DNA of 64,000 nucleotides from Oxalobacteraceae bacterium UBA6018 (GTDB taxonomy: Bacteria > Pseudomonadota > Gammaproteobacteria > Burkholderiales > Burkholderiaceae_D): the NCBI GenBank assembly GCA_002428015.1, contig DIZW01000129.1:8521-72520 (forward strand). The letters are read 5' to 3'. Positions 52,563 through 60,228 of this stretch are shown here, piece after piece. The notes beneath the pieces were generated by a model. It had not been told where the DNA came from, searched no databases, and saw nothing but the letters and a program-made list of their open reading frames with translations. Both the position numbers and the translations under genes were made by a program. The number at the start of each line of letters is the position of its first letter. Position 1 is the first letter of the stretch.

Positions 52563-53132
52563 TTAGTTGCTCTTGACCGCTTCCACTTCGATGGCCAGCT
52601 TCACTTCCGGCGCGAAGCGCGGCAAGCCGTAGCTGATGCCGAAATCGCTGCGGTTGAACAGCGCGGAGGCGTCGGCGCCGCACACTTCCTTCTTCAGCAT
52701 CGGATGCTCGATGCATTTGAACTTGTTGATCGTCAGCGTGACCGGCTTGGTCACGCCGTGCAGGGTCAGTTCGCCGTCCACGCTGGCCGGCACGTCGCCG
52801 TTGAAGTGGATGGACTTGGCCTTGTAGGTCGCGGTGCCGAACTTGGCGGCGTCGAACATGTCAGGGCCCTTGGCGTGCATATTCAGTTTTTCGTTGCCGA
52901 AGTCCAGGGAGTTGGTGTCGATCACGATGTCCAGCGTGCCGGTCTTGGCGGCGCGGTCCAGGGTCACGCTGCCGCTGCTCTTGGTGAACTTGCCGCGCAG
53001 GACGGAAATGCCCATGTGGTCGGCCTCGAAGCTCGGGTAGGTGTGGGCCGGGTCGATGGTGTAGGTTTCCGCCGCGAAGGCGAGGGCGCTGCTGGCTGCG
53101 AGCGTGGCGACGATGAGGTGCGAAATTTTCAT
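52563..53132 (-). CDS. YceI-family periplasmic protein (first copy)
   Basis: 189 residues from ATG 53132 (AAGGAA site), with a signal peptide (MKISHLIVATLAASSALAFA). The YceI lipocalin-like domain shows TYTIDPAHTYPSFEADHMGISVLRGKF, IDTNSLDFGNEKLNMHAKGPDMFDAAKFG and LTLHGVTKPVTLTINKF; the fold binds isoprenoid-like lipids. Two Cys (CIEH, EVCG) may form a disulphide. It is the last gene of a cytochrome b561-YceI-YceI operon. Confidence 0.93.
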   Translation of the reverse strand: MKISHLIVATLAASSALAFAAETYTIDPAHTYPSFEADHMGISVLRGKFTKSSGSVTLDRAAKTGTLDIVIDTNSLDFGNEKLNMHAKGPDMFDAAKFGTATYKAKSIHFNGDVPASVDGELTLHGVTKPVTLTINKFKCIEHPMLKKEVCGADASALFNRSDFGISYGLPRFAPEVKLAIEVEAVKSN

Positions 53133-53182
53133 GCGTTTCCTTGGTGGTAGTGAGGTTGTTAAAAACATGTGGTGGCTGCGCT

Positions 53183-53737
53183 TTACTGGGCCGCGCTGAC
53201 GCGGAACTTGATCAGGACGTCGTCGGCGACCATGCTGGTGTCCTTCCATTCGCCGTCGCCGATGTTGTAGGCGAGCCGCTTGATCGGCAGCGTGCCTTCA
53301 AACACTTGTTTACCGGCTTCGCTCTTGACCGTCAGCGGGAAATTCACGTCCGTGCTCTTGCCCTTGATGGTCAGCTTGCCGACCACGGCCAGCTTGCCCG
53401 CGCCGGCCGGCTTGATCGAGGATGACACGAAGGTCGCTTTCGGGAACTGGGCCGAATTGAACCAATCCTTCTTGGCCACTTCCTGGTTCATGTCCGGCTC
53501 GCCCAGGTCGAGGCTGGCCGTGTCGATCTCGACATTGGCCTTGGCCTGCTCCGGCTTGGCCGGGTCGTAGTCGATCTTGGCGGCGAACTTCTTGAACTTC
53601 GCCTCCACCGGCACGTTCATCTGCTTGAACGTGGCCGACACGGTGGATTTGGCAGGGTCGACCTTCAAGGGCGCCGCGCCGGCGAGCATGGCCACGCCCA
53701 GCAGGGAGGCGGCCAGTGTGCAACTGGTAATCTTCAT
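53183..53737 (-). CDS. YceI-family periplasmic protein (second copy)
   Basis: 184 residues from ATG 53737 (GAGGAAAAA upstream), with a signal peptide (MKITSCTLAASLLGVAMLAGAA). It is a divergent paralogue of the neighbouring YceI: APLKVDPAKSTVSATFKQMNVPVEAKF, IDTASLDLGEPDMNQEVAKKDWFNSAQFPKATF, GKLTIKGKSTDVNFPLTV. The usual His at the N-terminal strand is changed (KSTVSATF instead of HTYPSFEADH), so lipid-binding details may differ. It sits between cytochrome b561 and the other YceI. Confidence 0.92.
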   Translation of the reverse strand: MKITSCTLAASLLGVAMLAGAAPLKVDPAKSTVSATFKQMNVPVEAKFKKFAAKIDYDPAKPEQAKANVEIDTASLDLGEPDMNQEVAKKDWFNSAQFPKATFVSSSIKPAGAGKLAVVGKLTIKGKSTDVNFPLTVKSEAGKQVFEGTLPIKRLAYNIGDGEWKDTSMVADDVLIKFRVSAAQ

Positions 53738-53768
53738 CGGTTTTTCCTCACATTCATACAACGGAAGT

Positions 53769-54296
53769 TCAGGGCAGCATGCGCTTGAGCACGCCGTCAC
53801 GGTCGATCAACTGGTGTTTCAGCGCGGCCGCCACGTGCAGGGCCACGGCCGCGAGCATGCTCATGTTGAGCCAATAATGCACTTCCTTCAACACCGGCTT
53901 GAGCGCGGGGTTCGCGTCGATCAGCACGGGCAGCTTGAGCAGCCCAAAGTACACCACCGGCACGCCGGCGGACAGGGTGTAGAAGTAGCCCGACAGCGGC
54001 ACCGCGAACATCAGCAGGTAGAGCAGGCCGTGCAGGCCGCTGGCGGCGCTGCGCTGCCATGGCGGCATGCTCGATGGGTAGGCGGGGACGCGACTGTTGA
54101 GCCGCCACAGCAGGCGCAGCGCGGCCAGCGCGAGGATGGTGACGCCGGCCCACTTATGCCACGAGAAATATTTGAGTTTGGTCGGGGTCAGGCCCGGAAT
54201 GTCGGTCATGACCAGGCCGAGCGAGAACGTGGCGACGATCAGCAGAGCGATGAGCCAGTGGAACACGATCGCCGTCGTGGTGTAACGCTCTTGCAT
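53769..54296 (-). CDS. Cytochrome b561 family protein
   Basis: 175 residues with four membrane helices and haem-ligand histidines: FHWLIALLIVATF, WHKWAGVTILALAALRLLWR, LHGLLYLLMFAVPLSGYFY, and VHYWLNMSMLAAVALHVAAALKHQL. It should carry electrons between the quinone pool and an unknown partner in the inner membrane. The same order (cytochrome b561 then YceI) occurs as yceJ-yceI in E. coli. An AGGAG site precedes the ATG at 54296. Confidence 0.94.
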   Translation of the reverse strand: MQERYTTTAIVFHWLIALLIVATFSLGLVMTDIPGLTPTKLKYFSWHKWAGVTILALAALRLLWRLNSRVPAYPSSMPPWQRSAASGLHGLLYLLMFAVPLSGYFYTLSAGVPVVYFGLLKLPVLIDANPALKPVLKEVHYWLNMSMLAAVALHVAAALKHQLIDRDGVLKRMLP

Positions 54297-54305
54297 GACC
54301 GCTCC

Positions 54306-54347
54306 TAAGAAATAGTACGTACTAGAACTAATATACCAAATAAACGG
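54306..54347 (-). promoter_or_regulatory. Promoter of the cytochrome b561-YceI operon with a 12-bp perfect palindrome
   Basis: On the minus strand TTGGTA - 16 bases - TACTAT reads as -35 and -10. TAGTACGTACTA (54313-54324), a perfect palindrome, overlaps the -10. A repressor site there would control the whole operon; the regulator is unknown. Confidence 0.5.
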
Positions 54348-54496
54348 ACGACGTGCTGGCGCTGGCAGATTAGCACAGTGTCATGTTGCGAACTGTTCAC
54401 GAGGACGGCCACGAAAGCGGGCGCGGCGGGACCGAATCAATGATAATAGAACCGAAGCAAGACGACAGGACCACAACGCCTCAGCACTGGACCGCG

Positions 54497-56467
54497 ATGA
54501 CCGACCCGCAGCGTATTTGTTGCCGATGGATTGATCGACTGATTTATGCCGCCGGTCTGGCCGGCCTGGCCGGCGCCTTGCCCGCGGCGGCGGCAGTGGC
54601 AGCGGCGCCCCTGCTTGGCGACATGGCCGACATGTCGATCGAAGAGCTGGCCAACATCCAAATCATATCGGTGTCGCGCAAGCCAGAGCCGCTGGCCGGC
54701 GCCGACGCCTCGGTGTTCGTGATCACCGCCGAGGATATCCGCCGCGCCGGCGCCGCCAGCCTGCCGGAAGCCTTGCGCCTGGCGCCCAACCTCCAGGTGG
54801 GGCAGGTGAGCGCGGCCGGCTACGCCATCAGCGCGCGCGGCCTGAACGGCAGCAACAACAGCGTACCGAACAAGATGCAGGTGCTCATCGACGGGCGTTC
54901 CGTGTACACGCCGCTATTTTCCGGCGTGTTCTGGGACGCCCAGGACGCGGTGATGGAGGACATCGCGCGCATCGAAGTCATCAGCGGGCCGGGCGGCACC
55001 CTGTGGGGCGTGAACGCCGTCAATGGCGTCATCAACATCATCACCCGCGCCGCGCGCGACACCCATGGCGCCCTGCTGGCCGCCGGCGCCGGCAGCGCCG
55101 GGGCGGACGCCGCGTTCCGCTACGGCGCGCGCAGCGGCGGGGCCGACTGGCGCGTGTACGGCAAGCAGATCGACGGCCGCCGCACGGAACTGGCCGGCGG
55201 CGGCCCTGTCGAGGATGCGCGGCGCCAGAGCCAGGTCGGCTTTCGCGCCGACTGGGAAGGCCGCGCCGACAGCGTGACCGTGCATGGCGACGCTTACCGT
55301 GGCGTCAGCGAACAGCCGGCGCCCGGCACCTTCACCGTCAGCGGCACCAACCCGGTGCTGGGCGACATCCGCGCCAGCGGCGTCAACCTGACCGGCGCCT
55401 GGCGCCACGCGCTGGACGGCGGCGGCGATCTCGCCCTGCAAGCCTATCTGGAACGCAATCTGCGCACGGTGCCGCCGACCTTCCGCGAGGCCGTCGACAT
55501 CGCCGACCTCCAGCTCCAGCACACCTTGCCGGCGCTCGGGCGCCACGCCATCGTGTGGGGCGCCAGCTACCGCCGCACCTGGGACCGGGTCGGCAACAGC
55601 GACATCGTGGCTTTCCTGCCGGCCAATGTGCGCCAGAGCTGGGCCAGCCTGTTCGGCCAGGACGACATCGCCCTGGGCGCCCAGCTCGCGCTGACGGTGG
55701 GCGCGCGCATCGAGCGCAACCCCTACACGGGCCGGGAATTTCTCCCGACCATCAGGTTGTCATGGAAGCCGGCGCCCAGCGCGCTGCTGTGGGCGGCCGC
55801 CTCGCGCACCGTGCGCGCGCCCTCGCGCCTGGACGCCGACGCCTACGTGCCCGGGCATCCGCCCTACCTGCTGCGCGGCGGGCCGGTGATTCGCTCGGAG
55901 GTGGCGCGCGTGTTCGAACTCGGCTACCGAAGCCAGCCGCTGCCCGGCCTGTCGTATTCGGTGACCGCCTTCCACAACCTGTACGACCATCTGCGCACCC
56001 AGGAGATCGATCCCGGCTACACCTACGTCACCTTTGGCAACCTCATGCAGGGCAAGGCCAGCGGCGTCGAGATGTGGGGCAGCCTGCAGGCGAGCGCGCG
56101 CTGGCGCCTGAGCGCCGGCCTGACCGCGCTGCGCGAGACGATGTGGCTCATGCCGGGCAGTAATGACGCGGCCGGCCCGGGTACGGCGGGGAAGGACCCG
56201 GCCCACACGCTGCAGCTGCGTTCGACGTTCGACCTGAGCGACGGGCAGCAGCTCGAGGTGGCGCTACGCCAGGTGGGCGCGCTCGCCAACCCGGCCGTGC
56301 CGGGCTACACGGCGCTGGACGCGCACTATCTGTGGAAACTCAGGCCCGGCCTGGAATTGTCGCTCGCCGGACAGAACCTCAATGGCGGGCACGGCGAGTA
56401 TGGGCCGGTGGCGACCCGCACCGAGGTGGGGCGCTCGGTCGCGCTGCGGCTGGTCTGGCGGCAATAG
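54497..56467 (+). CDS. TonB-dependent receptor
   Basis: 656 residues from ATG 54497 (an in-frame ATG at 54440 is possible; ribosome-binding sites are poor for both), with a signal region ending LPAAAAVAAAP. The plug domain reads DMSIEELANIQIISVSRKPEPLAGADASVFVITAEDIRRAGAASLPEALRLAPNLQV, and the barrel ends in YTALDAHYLWKLRPGLELSLAGQNLNGGHGEYGP...VALRLVWRQ with the terminal aromatic-rich strand. It imports an unknown ligand, commonly iron complexes or oligosaccharides. It stands alone and is convergent with purB. Confidence 0.88.
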   Translation: MTDPQRICCRWIDRLIYAAGLAGLAGALPAAAAVAAAPLLGDMADMSIEELANIQIISVSRKPEPLAGADASVFVITAEDIRRAGAASLPEALRLAPNLQVGQVSAAGYAISARGLNGSNNSVPNKMQVLIDGRSVYTPLFSGVFWDAQDAVMEDIARIEVISGPGGTLWGVNAVNGVINIITRAARDTHGALLAAGAGSAGADAAFRYGARSGGADWRVYGKQIDGRRTELAGGGPVEDARRQSQVGFRADWEGRADSVTVHGDAYRGVSEQPAPGTFTVSGTNPVLGDIRASGVNLTGAWRHALDGGGDLALQAYLERNLRTVPPTFREAVDIADLQLQHTLPALGRHAIVWGASYRRTWDRVGNSDIVAFLPANVRQSWASLFGQDDIALGAQLALTVGARIERNPYTGREFLPTIRLSWKPAPSALLWAAASRTVRAPSRLDADAYVPGHPPYLLRGGPVIRSEVARVFELGYRSQPLPGLSYSVTAFHNLYDHLRTQEIDPGYTYVTFGNLMQGKASGVEMWGSLQASARWRLSAGLTALRETMWLMPGSNDAAGPGTAGKDPAHTLQLRSTFDLSDGQQLEVALRQVGALANPAVPGYTALDAHYLWKLRPGLELSLAGQNLNGGHGEYGPVATRTEVGRSVALRLVWRQ

Positions 56468-56578
56468 GCATGGCGGCGTTCAGCGCGGCGCGATGACGGC
56501 GGCGCGGTCAGGACGGCGCGGTCAATGAGGGTGCGGAAAAGCATGGCGCCGTGAGGACGGCGCAGTAGCGAGACGGCA

Positions 56579-56605
56579 GCCGCCGCGGCGCCAGGCCGCG
56601 GCGGC
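56579..56605. other. Perfect 11-bp hairpin between convergent TonB receptor and purB
   Basis: GCCGCCGCGGC (56579-56589) and GCCGCGGCGGC (56595-56605) with a 5-base loop. It lacks a T-run on either strand, so termination would have to be Rho-dependent or rely on stem strength. It lies 10 bases from the purB stop. Confidence 0.5.
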
Positions 56606-56614
56606 CGGACGCGA

Positions 56615-57994
56615 TCAGATCTCGCTGGCCAGCTTGGCGGCGATGCCGATGTAGTTCGACGGCGTCAGCGCCAGCAGCTGGTCCTTGGCTTGCTGGGGGA
56701 TGGCCAGGGTGAGCACGAACTCGCGCAGCGCATCCTTCGAGATACCCTTGCCGCGGGTCAGTTCCTTGAGCTGCTCGTAGGGGTTGGCGATGCCGTAGCG
56801 GCGCATCACGGTCTGGACCGGCTCGGCCAGCACTTCCCAGTTCGCGTCCAGGTCCTGCTCCAGGCGCGCCGCGTTCACTTCCAGCTTGTTCAGACCGCGC
56901 AGGCAGCTGTCGTAGGCCAGCAGGGCGTAGCCGAAGCCGACGCCGATATTGCGCAGCACGGTAGAGTCGGTCAGGTCACGCTGCATGCGCGAGACCGGCA
57001 ATTTCTCGGCCATGTGCTTGAGCACGGCGTTGGCCAGGCCCAGGTTGCCCTCGGAGTTCTCGAAGTCGATCGGGTTGACCTTGTGCGGCATGGTCGAGGA
57101 ACCGATCTCGCCGGCCTTGGTCGTCTGCTTGAAGTAGCCGAGCGAAATATAGGCCCAGATGTCGCGGTTCAGGTCCAGCAGGATGGTGTTGGCGCGCGCG
57201 ACGGCGTCGAACAGCTCGGCCATGTAGTCGTGCGGCTCGATCTGGATGGTGTAGGGGTTGAAGGTCAAGCCCAGGCGCCGCTCGATCACGTCTTTCGAAA
57301 ACGCCGGCCAGTCGAAGTCGGGGTAGGCCGACAGGTGGGCGTTGTAGTTGCCGACCGCGCCGTTCATCTTGCCGAGGATCTCGACCGCGGCAATGCGCTC
57401 GACGGCGCGCCGCAGCCGCGCCACCACGTTGGCGATTTCCTTGCCCAGGGTGGTGGGGCTGGCCGTCTGGCCGTGGGTGCGCGAGAGCATCGGCAGGCCG
57501 GCGTTGGCGTGGGCGATCTCGGTCAGGCGCGCGATCACCTTGTTCAGGGCCGGCACCATCACGCCGTCGCGCGCGGCCTTGAGCATCATGCCGTGCGAGG
57601 TGTTGTTGATGTCCTCGGAGGTGCAGGCGAAGTGGATGAACTCGGTCGCCGCGACCAGTTCCGGCACGTCCTTGACCTGCTCCTTGAGCCAGTACTCGAC
57701 CGCCTTGACGTCGTGGTTGGTGACCGCCTCGATGGCCTTGATGCGCGCCGCGTCGGCCTCGGTGAAGTCGGCCGCCATCTTGTCGAGCAGGGCGGTGGCG
57801 CCGGCCGAGAACGGCTTGATCTCGGCGAAGCCGGCCTGCGACAGCGCCTGCAGCCACGCGATCTCGACCTTCACGCGGTGGTGCATGAAGCCGGCTTCGG
57901 ACAGGATCGGACGCAGTTGGTCGGTTTTGGCGGCGTAGCGGCCGTCCAGCGGAGACAGGGCCGACAGCGTGGAGTAGGGAGCGGTAGAGGTCAT
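56615..57994 (-). CDS. purB: Adenylosuccinate lyase
   Basis: PurB cleaves adenylosuccinate to AMP and SAICAR to AICAR, both in purine synthesis. 459 residues from ATG 57994 (MTSTAPYSTLSALSPLDGRYAAKTDQLRPILSEAGF), the normal length of the proteobacterial group. Family marks are the SRTHGQTASPTTLGKE block, the flexible signature loop GSSTMPHKVNPIDFENSEGN (catalytic Ser), and MQRDLTDSTVLRNIGVGFGYALLAYDS. It is divergent from the GST gene across 185 bases and has no operon partner. Confidence 0.97.
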   Translation of the reverse strand: MTSTAPYSTLSALSPLDGRYAAKTDQLRPILSEAGFMHHRVKVEIAWLQALSQAGFAEIKPFSAGATALLDKMAADFTEADAARIKAIEAVTNHDVKAVEYWLKEQVKDVPELVAATEFIHFACTSEDINNTSHGMMLKAARDGVMVPALNKVIARLTEIAHANAGLPMLSRTHGQTASPTTLGKEIANVVARLRRAVERIAAVEILGKMNGAVGNYNAHLSAYPDFDWPAFSKDVIERRLGLTFNPYTIQIEPHDYMAELFDAVARANTILLDLNRDIWAYISLGYFKQTTKAGEIGSSTMPHKVNPIDFENSEGNLGLANAVLKHMAEKLPVSRMQRDLTDSTVLRNIGVGFGYALLAYDSCLRGLNKLEVNAARLEQDLDANWEVLAEPVQTVMRRYGIANPYEQLKELTRGKGISKDALREFVLTLAIPQQAKDQLLALTPSNYIGIAAKLASEI

Positions 57995-58179
57995 GGCGAG
58001 GGCTGAAGTGGTGATCGATGAAAGGACGTGCGGGTGCGGCGGCACGGTAAAGGCGAGATTTTACCACCGGCGCCGTTGTCAAGCCCATGTTGCGGCGCCG
58101 CCCCCGCGGCGCGCCAATGGCGGCCAGATGGCGCTGGCCCGATGCTATACTGACAGCCAATCGTTCACCATAAGCGTTT

Positions 58180-58788
58180 ATGAAACTCATCGGTTCCCTC
58201 TCCAGTCCCTATGTCCGCAAGGTCCGCGTTGTCATGGCGGAAAAAAAGCTCGACTACGACTTCGAGCTGGAGAACGTGTGGACCGCCGAGACCACCATCC
58301 ACCTGTCCAATCCGCTGGGCAAGGTGCCCTGCCTGATCATGGAAGACGGCAGCCCCATGTACGATTCGCGCGTGATCGTCGAGTACCTGGACACGCTTAC
58401 GCCGGTGGCCAAGCTGCTGCCGCCGAACGGGCGCGACCGCGCCGCCGTCAAGGTCTGGGAAGCGCTGGCCGACGGCGTGCTCGACGCGGCCGTGCTGGTG
58501 CGCCTGGAGACCACCCTGCGCCCGCTGGAGCAGCAGAGCACCGCCTGGATCGAGCGCCAGATGGGCAAGGTCCTGGCCGGCCTGGCGATCATGTCGGCCG
58601 AGCTGGGCGAGTCGCCTTTCTGCAAGGGCAACCACTACACCCTGGCCGACGTGGCCGTCGGCTGCGCGCTCGGCTGGCTGTCGTTCCGCTTCCCCGACAT
58701 CGACTGGCGCGGCGACTACCCCAATTTGGCCAAGCTGTACGACAAGCTGGCCGAGCGAGCGTCGTTCAAAGACAGCGTTCCCCAGTAA
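58180..58788 (+). CDS. Glutathione S-transferase-family protein
   Basis: 202 residues with an N-terminal thioredoxin-like domain (MKLIGSLSSPYVRKVRVVMAEKKLDYDFELENVW, NPLGKVPCLIMEDGSPMYDSRVIVEYL) and an alpha-helical C-terminal domain (CKGNHYTLADVAVGCALGWLSFRFPDIDWRGDYPNLAKLYDKLAER). The Ser-Ser-Pro-Tyr region marks the likely active serine. It resembles YibF-like transferases, whose substrates are not known. The LacI-family gene follows after 10 bases. Confidence 0.9.
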   Translation: MKLIGSLSSPYVRKVRVVMAEKKLDYDFELENVWTAETTIHLSNPLGKVPCLIMEDGSPMYDSRVIVEYLDTLTPVAKLLPPNGRDRAAVKVWEALADGVLDAAVLVRLETTLRPLEQQSTAWIERQMGKVLAGLAIMSAELGESPFCKGNHYTLADVAVGCALGWLSFRFPDIDWRGDYPNLAKLYDKLAERASFKDSVPQ

Positions 58789-58798
58789 GCCGCGCGGC

Positions 58799-59857
58799 AT
58801 GCCCAAGACGCAGCAGCCGGAAAAACCAGCGCCCGTTCCCGGCAGCGCGGCGCAAAAGCGCCTGCAGATGGCCGACATCGCCCGCCTGGCCGGCGTGTCG
58901 ACCGCCACGGTGTCGCGCGCGCTCAACCGCAGCCCGCTGGTGAACGAGGAGACCCGCACCCGCATCCTGGATCTGGCCAGCTCGCTCAAGTACAGCATCA
59001 ACATCGGCGCCCAGAACCTGCGCCTGAAGCACAACCGCACCGTGGCGGTGGTGATCCCCTACGACTCGGCCACCCGCCAGCACCTGTCGGACCCGTTCTT
59101 CCTGTCGATGCTGGGCAGCCTGGCCGACGCCCTGACCGAGCGCGGCTTCGACATGCTGATCTCGCGCGTGGACGCCGAGGAGCTCGACGCCGCCGCCGCG
59201 CCCTACGACACCGGGCGCGCCATCGGCATCATCCTGGTGGGCCAGTGGCGCCACCACGACCAGCTCAACCAGCTGGCCGCGCGCCACGTGCCCATCGTGG
59301 TGTGGGGCGCCCAACTGGCCCAGCAGCTCTACACCACCGTCGGCAGCGATAACGTCAGTGGCGGCATGCTGGCCACCGACCACCTGATCGCGCGCGGCCG
59401 CCGGCGTATCGCCTTCTTCGGCGACATCAACCTGCCCGAAGTGGCCCAGCGCTACCGCGGCTACTGCAACGCCCTGGCCAAGCATGGCATCGCGCCCGAT
59501 CCGCAACTGCGGGTCTCGGTCTCCTTCCTGCCCACCGGCGGCGCCGAGGCGGTCGACGAACTGGTGCGCCGCGGCGCCGCGTTCGACGCCATCTTCGCCT
59601 GCAGCGACCTGCTGGCCATGACGTCCATTAACACCCTGCGCGAGTACGGCAAGAGCGTGCCCGGCGACGTGGCCGTGGTCGGCTACGACGACATCGAGCT
59701 GTCCACCTACTTCCACCCGCCCTTGACCACCATCCGCCAGCCCATGCGCGCCGCCGGCCACGCCCTGGTGGCGGCACTGCTCGCCCTGGTCGAAGGCGTG
59801 CCGGCCGCGTCCGAACAACTCCCCACCGAACTGATCGTGCGCGGCACCACCGCTTGA
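58799..59857 (+). CDS. LacI-family regulator, probable repressor of the sucrose-type locus
   Basis: 352 residues; the helix-turn-helix MADIARLAGVSTATVSRALNRSPLVNEETRTRILDLASSLKYS is followed by the sensor domain with VGSDNVSGGMLATDHLIARGRRRIAFFGD and DAIFACSDLLAMTSINTLREYGKSVPGDVAVVGYDDIELSTYFHPPLTTIRQP. It lies immediately upstream of a TonB receptor and an amylosucrase, the arrangement of suxR-suxA-suxB in Xanthomonas. Two identical LacI-type operators occur in the 371-base gap before the receptor gene. Sucrose-type control is inference from context. Confidence 0.9.
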   Translation: MPKTQQPEKPAPVPGSAAQKRLQMADIARLAGVSTATVSRALNRSPLVNEETRTRILDLASSLKYSINIGAQNLRLKHNRTVAVVIPYDSATRQHLSDPFFLSMLGSLADALTERGFDMLISRVDAEELDAAAAPYDTGRAIGIILVGQWRHHDQLNQLAARHVPIVVWGAQLAQQLYTTVGSDNVSGGMLATDHLIARGRRRIAFFGDINLPEVAQRYRGYCNALAKHGIAPDPQLRVSVSFLPTGGAEAVDELVRRGAAFDAIFACSDLLAMTSINTLREYGKSVPGDVAVVGYDDIELSTYFHPPLTTIRQPMRAAGHALVAALLALVEGVPAASEQLPTELIVRGTTA

Positions 59858-59993
59858 GCTGTTCGCGTCCTCACGCGCGCCTTTGACCGGCGCCGCCGGC
59901 GCTGTCCGCCAGCGGCAGACATCGGCGACAAACCCGGCCCGCCCCATGCGGGCGCACGCCCATGGCGCGCCCACCAGCCCCGGTAACGATTCC

Positions 59994-60010
59994 AAATGTA
60001 ATCGATTGCA
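59994..60010. promoter_or_regulatory. LacI-type operator, distal copy
   Basis: AAATGTAATCGATTGCA, an imperfect palindrome centred on ATCGAT, as bound by LacI-family proteins. It is identical to the copy at 60130-60146, 136 bases downstream. Confidence 0.7.
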
Positions 60011-60129
60011 AGAATTAATCGGAAGTGTTGCAAAAATGCAGCACGATGTTCGCGCTCCAGCGGCTAGTATGCGTTGGATTTTGCCCGTTTCTCATAGGGG
60101 GGCGTCATCAACGAACCGTCTACCGGTAA

Positions 60130-60165
60130 AAATGTAATCGATTGCATTAAAAATTATTTCAGACA
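60130..60165 (+). promoter_or_regulatory. LacI-type operator, proximal copy, overlapping the TonB receptor promoter
   Basis: AAATGTAATCGATTGCA (60130-60146) overlaps a -35 TTGCAT (60142-60147) spaced 17 bases from a -10-like AATAAT (60165-60170). Repression by a LacI protein here would block transcription of the receptor and amylosucrase genes. Bases between the two operators otherwise show no gene. Confidence 0.7.
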
Positions 60166-60228
60166 ATAATGAAGTCACAGCAAAAATAAAAAGCGACCGA
60201 CAGCCGCCCCACCAATTAGGAGATCCAC

